Source: Cryptococcus deneoformans JEC21
Lineage: Eukaryota > Basidiomycota > Tremellomycetes > Tremellales > Cryptococcaceae
Direction: 5' to 3'
Assembly: GCF_000091045.1 (NCBI RefSeq)
Contig: NC_006680.1
Coordinates: 517,001-581,000 of the forward strand
Length of the DNA: 64,000 nt
The notes under the pieces were generated by a model, which saw only the letters and a list, made by a program, of their open reading frames with translations, did not search any database and was not told where the DNA came from. Of this stretch, positions 56,784 through 64,000 are shown piece after piece. A program made the position numbers and the translations under genes. Position 1 is the stretch's first letter. Each line of letters starts with the position of its first letter.

Positions 56784-58341
56784 TCATATCATTCCACCCG
56801 TCTCGTGCAACCGTCCCCCCATAGCCCTTCCACTTTTCTGGCTTTCACTCCTTCCATCAATCTCAGGGATTACTTTCTTCCTAAATGGCGGTATAAATGG
56901 GATAGGTTTTAAATTGGTCGAATTTGACCCTATGCTCGTCCTCTTTGACACATTAGATCCACTATTTAATCCCATGTAATCGACGCTGTCCTTCTTCGTT
57001 CTAGTCTGGATCGTTTTGGGTCCATTTCCCGGTCTGTCAAAAGCGCGAGAGCCGGATAACTCGATAGATCTAGGAGGGCCATCATTGATCTTTGAGGGGT
57101 CCATGGACGCTTGTAAAGTTGGACGGAAATTCATGTCGTGGTAAGAAGGCAGACGATCAGTCTGTACCACTGACTTCCTGATGTTAAGTGGTGCTGTTGC
57201 GTTTGGATTGGATGGTAGTGAGTTTGAAAAGGTGGTCACAGGCACAGGCACTTGCGAAGGGCGACGAATATCAGATCCACTTTGTGTAGCGGTTGACTGA
57301 TACTGAATACTAGTAGGCGACGATGGCATTTGCTGTGATAGCATAGGTACAGGGGGGACATGCGTCTCCATCATCCCTGTAGTCCTTTGTACAAACGACA
57401 CAGTTGACACAGGCCTTGAAACATTGTTGATGACTCCACGTAAAGGGATACTTCTGGTACTTCTCTTCAAGGCCAAGGGCAGAGGCTGGAGGCCTTTGGT
57501 AGACGTGGCGCTCGCTCTTTTCGGCATCTGTTCATTATGCAGTTGGAGGTGGCGAGGGCTGGGGGATGGATTCGATGGAAAAAGATTTCTGGAGCCAATA
57601 GTATTGGAGAACGAGGACTGAGATCGAATAGACGTGGAAAAGTGTGATATGGAAGGCCGGTTGTAATGTTGGGAGTGCATAGTAGTCTTGCTACTGTTGC
57701 TTGGACGTTCTGTCTTAGACAAGATATCCGTCTCCGAAGCAGACGAATCCGTTCGGTCAGTTATCATCCTAGACGTTGCCTTGTTTATCTTTTGCGATTC
57801 TTGCACGACTGGAGGATCATCTTCTCTTAATTTGACAGGTATCACATCCTCACCGTCTGAAATGCTTTCTAGTTTTCGTGCCGGCATTGGGCCCTTCTCT
57901 ATGCTCTGTTTCATCTTCTGTTTCGAGGACTCTTTTTGATCATCATCCCCGTCAATGTCAGGTGGCATCTTTCGTCGATTCTTCCGGGTGAGCCAAATGC
58001 AACCGAATACGATGGCCAAGACCCCAACAGTGACTCCAATACCGGCTCCAATTAGTGTAATTGTCGAGATCTTGCTTTTTGCACACGATAGATAGTCACT
58101 GAGCAATGTTGTCAGCTGATCATAACCGACCTTGCGTACTCATTCGCATTCATTTTCCTTACCTTACATTACGGTCGTATGGACAGTCCGTCGTGTATAT
58201 AGAGGTTTGATCACCCGTCGTACTTGCCACCAAGGTATTGGTTGCACTAGCTATTGCTGATTCCGTTGCAGAAATCTGTGCGTCAACAAACTGAGTACAG
58301 GCCCAGGTGAAGGCTACTAAAGTGATGCTAACAAGCCTCAT
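56784..58341 (-). CDS. Single-pass membrane protein with signal peptide, unknown family
   Basis: Exons 58341-58163 and 58098-56784 give 497 residues. A signal peptide (MRLVSITLVAFTWACTQFVDA) is followed by a short Ser/Thr/Ala-rich ectodomain with two Cys (TTDCPYD, LSCAK), then a transmembrane helix (ISTITLIGAGIGVTVGVLAI) and a basic stop-transfer WLTRKNRRK. The cytosolic part of about 380 residues is Ser/Pro-rich and disordered, with basic patches, and ends FIPPFRKKVIPEIDG. The layout is that of the many fungal wall-sensor-like or mid2-like proteins, but no family motif is seen. Function unknown. Confidence 0.75.
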
Positions 58342-60176
58342 TTAGCGCGGCACTCGTTATGTTGAGGGAATGTGCTTCGATGATCCAATAGTGCTTAGAC
58401 ATTCACTGACCAGTGACGGACATATATGCGAAGCAAAGCCGAAGCAAAGCATTGTTGATACTGTGCGCTTGCAAGGCGGGAATATACTGAAAAGGAGCGT
58501 GAGGAGATGAAAGTGAAAGGATGAGAGTCTACGATACATCCCGCCTTCCCAGTCATGACCACCTTGAGTTTGGCTTTTTTGGAATTATATATTGTTGTTC
58601 ATAACGCGTGGACCAACCTGCAGGAACGCCCGGTAGGCCTAACACGTTTTTACGAATTATCAAATTGAGAAGCGAGACAAATGATTTCTGAAGACCTCTG
58701 TCAGCCTGCTCATCGTAATGGCGTGGGAATAGCCGAGCGTATGCAGAATCGTAAGGCCCCTGCCGAAAGGGGCCATACACCCACTATTATAATAACCACT
58801 GCCTCAAAAAACCACTCCAGTTATCAACGGACCAAGGTGCTCCGTCTGATGGTTATAGAACAAAATAACCCTAGCGCCCTTCCCTCCTTAATTATTAGGC
58901 TCCCCCTCGGACCTACGTTCGGGTGCTTTGGTGGTGGCTTGGTGCTATACGTAACCATTTCTTCTCTCTCTTCAATTTAATTATCATACCGATCACGAAG
59001 GTCGAGCCTGGAATCTCCAAGCTATGAAACCTGGAATCCGTCTACAACTCAAGGTGGATCGGGTCGTTCCTGGGCCGAGAACAAACAATAATGACTGCCG
59101 GCGCTTTAGCTTTAGCAGCTCTTATTATAGGGGCTCGTTCGCCTATCGTTGCAGCATATGCAGATCCTAGATTCCATAATTAATTCATAATCTACATAAT
59201 ACCTATAGCGCCTTACGCGCTTTTTCACATTTCTGCATCACGGATCATGGTTCTTGACGGAGGGCCTAAGCAGGGGTAGTTCCATGGAGTATGACGGCCA
59301 AATAAGTAAAAAGGTTTGAGGAAATATGGAAAATAAGCAGCAGGGGGGGTCAGGGTGGAGGATGCTTTTAGCAGTTAGCGTTAGTCACAATAACGCCCTT
59401 TTCTCTTGTGTCATTCTTGAAATCAAGCGGCTGCCTGGTTTCCGGTTCCTGGTTTCAGATAGATCCGGCTTCTGGCTCTTGGTTTCGTCGCCCAATTATT
59501 GTGGGGCGTTCGTTGTCCTCCGTTCCAATTCGCTTGCTTGGTCAGCACCCTATGACTTACGACTTCTGAATACGACATATGACTTATGATCGCTTTCAAC
59601 AGCTTCGTTCTCCATGTACAGGTAACCTTATACAGCCAGAGCCCAAAACTGCGATTGTCGTCGTGTCAACATGAAGCATGAACAACAAGCTTTCAACTCT
59701 CAATCTTTGATCACGGGTGGTTTCGGCTCATTAATCTTTCATTGCCCGTCCTTGCATGACGTTTGGTTACTGCTGCAAGAATAACGGGGCAAGAGAGATC
59801 ATCTTGCATGAACATCACTTACGAACTATCGTTGTTCAAGATCATGTTACTATATTCCATTTGTCTGTTTACTTGCCTTTTCTTTCCCTCAGCATTCTTC
59901 TTTGACATCTAATACAATCAAATCCGCAACTAACCCAACCTCAACGCCCCCATTTTTCCATCCATCGTCACAACCGCACAAAACACGCCTAGTCAGGGAT
60001 TATTGAAGGATTTGGATATTGGAGAAGTCTGCAGATCTAACGACAGACAATAACAAGCAGCAGCTAGTAGTGAGCATATTGATATATTTCACGTCGTACA
60101 GTCCTTGCAGCGAACTCACCCTTCGCACCAGGGAAGGCGACAACGAGCTGGTGATCAAGAAGATATACCGGCCAGG
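58342..60176. other. 1.8-kb gene-free stretch
   Basis: Promoter of the membrane-protein gene at 58341 and of the gene at 60177, with a long region between that shows no supported gene. Local repeats of GGTTTC/CTGGTTT type lie near 59430-59490. An open frame without ATG runs from about 60010 into the next gene and could be a missed 5' exon. Confidence 0.45.
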
Positions 60177-61776
60177 ATGACAAGCATGGTAAGTCGCTGG
60201 AGCATGGCAAGCTATGCCAATGTTTTAGATTTGACAAGACACTGACTCTCATCATGGTGGTGACGGATTTAGAGTCCAGAAGATGTCCGAATCGATGTGC
60301 AAGACTCTGCTCTCAGCATTACTGACGCCATTATCCCGTCCATGAGTGACATCAAGTCGCGAGCTAAGCAGGCAAAACTGAGCTTGAGGACCTCAGTTCA
60401 GGATCTGAAGAAACGTAAAGAACCTTCATATAAAGGTGATAATGGTAGAAGTGGAAGCCAGTGAGTTCTTGCCCCATTGTTGGGTCGTCATTATGTTCAC
60501 GCTCCGCCAATGGTAGTCTTTCCCCGCCCTCAGTCTTCCCGATAGTGAATCGACCACATGATCTCCAAAAGGCAAATGTCTCAACCTCTGGTTTTGGCAT
60601 TCGAGCTTTCCTACGAAGGCTCACTGGTGGACAACCTTCCCCCCAAATCACGAAAACTGCCAGTCCAACCCAACAAGTCGGGGATAGGACCCCTATTGGC
60701 GGCGAGAAGGAGAAAGATGTTTTGAAGGAGTTGCCAGAAGAGCTGCGTTCTGATATCAGAGACGATCAGATCAAGCTGGACCCTTGCAACATTCCATTGC
60801 CACCATCACCTACAACTACCCCTTCGAGTTTGCCTGAAGAACTTTCTCCTGAAATCAGAGACGATCAGATCAAGTTGGACCCTTGCAACATTCCATTGCC
60901 ACCATCGCCTACAATTACCTTTTCGAGTTTGCCTGAAGAACTTTCTCCTGAAATCAGAGACGATCAGATCAAGTTGGACCCTTGCAGCATTCCATTGCCA
61001 CCGTCACCTACAATTACCCTTTCGAGCTTGCCTGCCATTTCTTCGTCCGCAGAGCCCCAAGAGGAAGAGCAGATCAGGCCTCGATCAGAGAGCGCCAAGC
61101 CTGAGGAAAACAGGTCACCTGATCAGCATTTCTCAGTTTGTTTGCCTGCTGCAAATGATCTTCTGGCTTGTCAGACCTCAGGATCTGATGGCAGATCCCA
61201 TCAACCACCTCCAATGCTGTCAATTTCCCCATTGACTATTCAAGAAACGTGTCCTTCGCCTGATACGTCGCCCACTGTATCGCCGGTTGAAGATGAGATT
61301 ATCGTTAGCCCTGTGAGCTTCCAAGACAGCGAATCTGGTCTCATGATGGACTGGGCGGACAGTCAAGAACGTGTCGATTTGGATGGAGAAGTACAACAAC
61401 CAGCCTATAGTAGGAGTCGGAGTGCTAGCCCTGCATTTCAGAAGGCAGAATTTGGCCTTAGCGGGGAAAAAAGAGGCAACAATAAGAGCTGGAGACGAAG
61501 TATGAGGAATCTCTCCGAAGTACTTTTTTTCTTGTCCAAAATCAGTAATATGCCGAAATACTGACATAATTCTGGCAGGCACTTAACCGCCGGTCTTCTT
61601 TCAAACCACCACCCACTTCCTACGACGCCTATATGACTCATCAGCGGCGGATGGCTGATCGTCGCCAAGGTTGTGCCCCAACTGTTTATAGGACTGGGGC
61701 CCAGGCTGTACTAGAAGCCATAAATAATTTGGAAGAGGAAGATGAGATGATGGCTGAGAAGTTCTTCATGTCATAA
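60177..61776 (+). CDS. Protein with 33-residue tandem repeats, unknown family
   Basis: Exons 60177-60188 (12 nt: MTSM), 60273-60460, 60517-61519 and 61579-61776 give 466 residues. The first block is basic (KSRAKQAKLSLRTSVQDLKKRKE). The centre has three copies of a 33-residue repeat (LPEELSPEIRDDQIKLDPCN then IPLPPSPTIT). The C-terminus is basic and helical (SWRRSMRNLSEALNRRSS, then YDAYMTHQRRMADRRQG) and ends in an acidic EEEDEMMAEKFF. No known domain. The 12-nt first exon is in phase but the start is uncertain, since the frame is open upstream without ATG. Confidence 0.65.
60731..61027 (+). repeat. Three 99-bp tandem repeats in coding sequence
   Basis: Units begin at 60731, 60830 and 60929. 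Copies 2 and 3 are nearly identical; copy 1 is more diverged (LRSDIRDD for LSPEIRDD). Each encodes a charged half (RDDQIKLDPC) and a Pro-rich half (PLPPSP). Confidence 0.9.
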
Positions 61777-62411
61777 AGAAACACCTGTTTGTGAATCGTA
61801 GTCAGCGGACTGAGGTCTCGAGCTCGAGTCATTGCAAGGTTTAGGACTTGTTTTTTCTTACTGTTGATGTGGCTGAATTGATTAATACTTTGTTGTATGT
61901 ACCATAAAGGACGGTTAGCCAGGGAAGACAAGAAAGGTGTAAGTCAACTCGGTAGCCTCCATGATTCGATATAGCCGCCGTATAATGATGCTTGGTGATG
62001 AGCGTCCGTGATGATGAATTCCGACTGTAGTTTCTTGGGAAACTACTATTAATATGATCACTTATCAGTTGAGGACGTTGTTGTGCCTTTTAAAACATGT
62101 CTTTACTACGCGGTAATTGTAGCTATATAGGTGGTGCAGTACTGTACTACAGTACCTTGGCCCCATGCGACGTATCAACAATGACAGGCGGGAGCAACAA
62201 AGAGCAAACGGTGCCATCGTTACGTAACGAGTCAAGAGAATCCACGCGTCATCGGATTTGGCCGCCGGGGAACAGGTGCGGCGAGAACGCAACAACGAAC
62301 CTTGAACAATAAAATCGACTTCAATTGTTATAGTAGCCGGTACAAATACTTCAAGTTCTCTTCAAGAGAATTGATCTCAGTCCAGAATAACACAGTCGAC
62401 CCTACTTTGTT
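61777..62411. other. Intergenic
   Basis: 3' UTR of the repeat-protein gene and promoter of the prenylcysteine oxidase gene. No supported gene. An ACTGTACTACAGT near-palindrome lies at about 62140-62153. Confidence 0.5.
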
Positions 62412-64000
62412 ATGCCCCCTCCATCGCTTACCTCCTCTTCAACGCGCTTCCGCGTCGGTCTCTTCGTTTTCTTACTAGCTGTTTCCCTCTCCCTCACTTA
62501 TCGTTTTGCCCCCTCTTTCTCCTCACGTCGTTCGATCTTCCCTAATGGAAAAACAAGACCTTCAGAATATATAATTGACGTAGATGTGGAGAAACTGCAA
62601 GGTCAGACTGGAAAAAGAATTGCTATTGTAGGCGCTGGAGCTAGCGGGTCGTCGGCGGCATTCTTCTTGAGAAGAGCCGCCAGTGTTGTCGAACGTCGCG
62701 CGGGACTTGCCGAGTCATCGTTGATAAGCGACATCATTGTCTACGAGAAGGAGGGATACGTGGGTGGACGTATGTATAGCCTTCATGTCGTGACAAATAC
62801 TCACGTCTAACCCAGGGACTACGACGATATACCCCCACGACGATGACAGGGCCCGCCCTCAAGAACTTGGCGCCAGTATCTTTGTTGATTCCAACCTCAA
62901 TCTTATGAAAGCAGTCAAAGTTGGTCTGCGTAATATCTGATTTGAATAACGCTTTCGCTAATAACTTGATCAAAAGGAATTTAATCTGACCTTGGTTGAT
63001 CCCGATTTCGGAGGGTCAGGAATTGGTATATGGGTGAGCACGGAAGTATCGTACCCACATGGTAGCCGTAACTTACAGAAGGATGGAAAAGGACGGCCGG
63101 AAGTTTCTTTTCACTTCATCATCATCTTCTTGGATAACCTCAGCTCGTGCTTTACTCCGCTATGGTCCACTTTCGCCTTTCCGTACTCGACGTGCAGTTT
63201 CATCTCTTCTCAAAAAGTTCTTGCGACTTTATGACCCTTCGTGGCTCCATGATAGAGGTGTAATGTACAGTGTAGAGGATTTTGCGGAAGTAGTAGGGCT
63301 CGGAAGCGAATATACCACGAGGAGTGGCGAAAGCTGGGCAAAAGAGGTTGTGGGTGCAGGAGAGAGATGGATTGGAGAAGTATGGGAGGGAAGCACTAGA
63401 GTGAATGTACGTCCCCGTAAATATGACAAATCAGATTTTCAACATTTGCTGAAATGTCCACAGTACGCCATGAACATTGACAAGATTCACGCTTTAGCCG
63501 CTGGAGTTTCTATGGCCACTGGTGGTGCAAGTCAGGTGGAAGGTGGTAACTACCAGATATTCCAGTCTATGCTGGCCGATGCAGGTGCCAAGCTTTACCT
63601 CGGAACGACAGTGGAGGATATTGTTCCTCAAGAAAAAGATGCTTCCAGAAAATTTATCGTCAAAACAAATCGCACAGAACTTGCTAGTGAAGAGGTTGAC
63701 CATGTGTTCTGGGCGGCCCCATGGGGGCTGCAAAGAATGAAAAGTTTGGAGAAAGAATTTACAGAACCTGTGCCGTGCGTTGATTCTGCAATTTTTACGG
63801 GAATGCGCTGACGAAAGTAGTCCTACTCCGTATGTGAGATTACACGTGACATATCTCACTACAACTCAGAAGCATCCTTCCCCTTCATTTTTCGGTTTAC
63901 CCGCGGGATCCACCGTCCCCAATACGATTTTGACTTCTGCACACCCACCTCGATCTCCAAACGCACCCTCTTTGCCACCTCCAAGATTCCAGTCCATTAC
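62412..64000 (+). CDS. Prenylcysteine oxidase (3' end beyond window)
   Basis: Exons seen: 62412-62769, 62816-62919, 62977-63033, 63092-63406, 63464-63774 and 63818-64000 (open at the edge). An N-terminal signal anchor (VGLFVFLLAVSLSLTY) precedes the FAD-binding GKRIAIVGAGASGSSAAFFL Rossmann loop, then EKEGYVGGRTTT and RPQELGASIFVDSNLNL. The middle has PSWLHDRGVMYSVEDFA and YAMNIDKIHALAAGVSMATG, then GGNYQIFQSMLADAGA. This is the PCYOX family: FAD-dependent thioether oxidases that break down prenylcysteine in the lysosome or secretory route. The acceptor after GIW is the AAAAG at 63087-63091, which gives WDGRKFLFTSS. Confidence 0.9.

Overview
The window is intron-dense fungal nuclear DNA. Nearly every gene has many short introns (about 45-65 nt) with GTNNGN donors, CTAAC/CTGAC-like branch sites and YAG acceptors. 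Gene content (NatC LSM subunit, OGFR-domain protein, velvet factor, CLC channel, exocyst Sec3, INO80 Arp5) and exon sizes suggest a basidiomycete yeast of the Cryptococcus neoformans/gattii type; this is inference, not a database match. I rebuilt exon chains by hand, and for most genes the phases close exactly.

Layout. 0-13.5 kb: mevalonate kinase 3' part (ERG12), a Mba1/mL45-like mitochondrial protein, an OGFR-domain protein, a possible small membrane protein, the LSM subunit of NatC, pirin, a BAG-domain Hsp70 co-chaperone with a perfect heat-shock element upstream, an Hbn1/Frm2-type nitroreductase, and an 11-exon mitochondrial carrier. 13.5-18.8 kb: a gene-poor, accessory-looking stretch. 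It holds one intact gene for a secreted ricin-lectin/metzincin protease, a copied fragment of the carrier gene and a degraded coding locus. 18.8-33.4 kb: ARP5, SEC3, a velvet regulator, a GATA-finger protein and an Ecdysoneless/SGT1 homologue. 33.8-47.3 kb: a Red1/ZFC3H1-like CCCH protein, an unresolved small gene, a large membrane-anchored C2H2 protein and a second BAG-domain co-chaperone, also with heat-shock elements. 47.5-64 kb: a CLC channel, a PNUTS-like PP1 regulator, MICOS subunit Mic12, a tRNA-Leu(AAG), a single-pass membrane protein, a protein with a 33-residue tandem repeat, and a prenylcysteine oxidase cut by the window end.

The genes do not form one pathway. Recurring themes are mitochondrial function (mL45/Mba1, carrier, Mic12, possibly pirin), protein quality control (two BAG paralogues about 36 kb apart) and RNA/chromatin control (Arp5, PNUTS, Red1-like, velvet, GATA). 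I found no CRISPR array, no intact transposon and no obvious biosynthetic cluster. The most unusual signals are: the carrier fragment whose exon differs from its parent only at synonymous sites; a phase-symmetric cassette-like exon inside the first pirin intron; four zinc fingers each cut by an intron exactly before the first histidine; a cysteine cluster inside a BAG co-chaperone; and four GC-AG introns sharing one donor.
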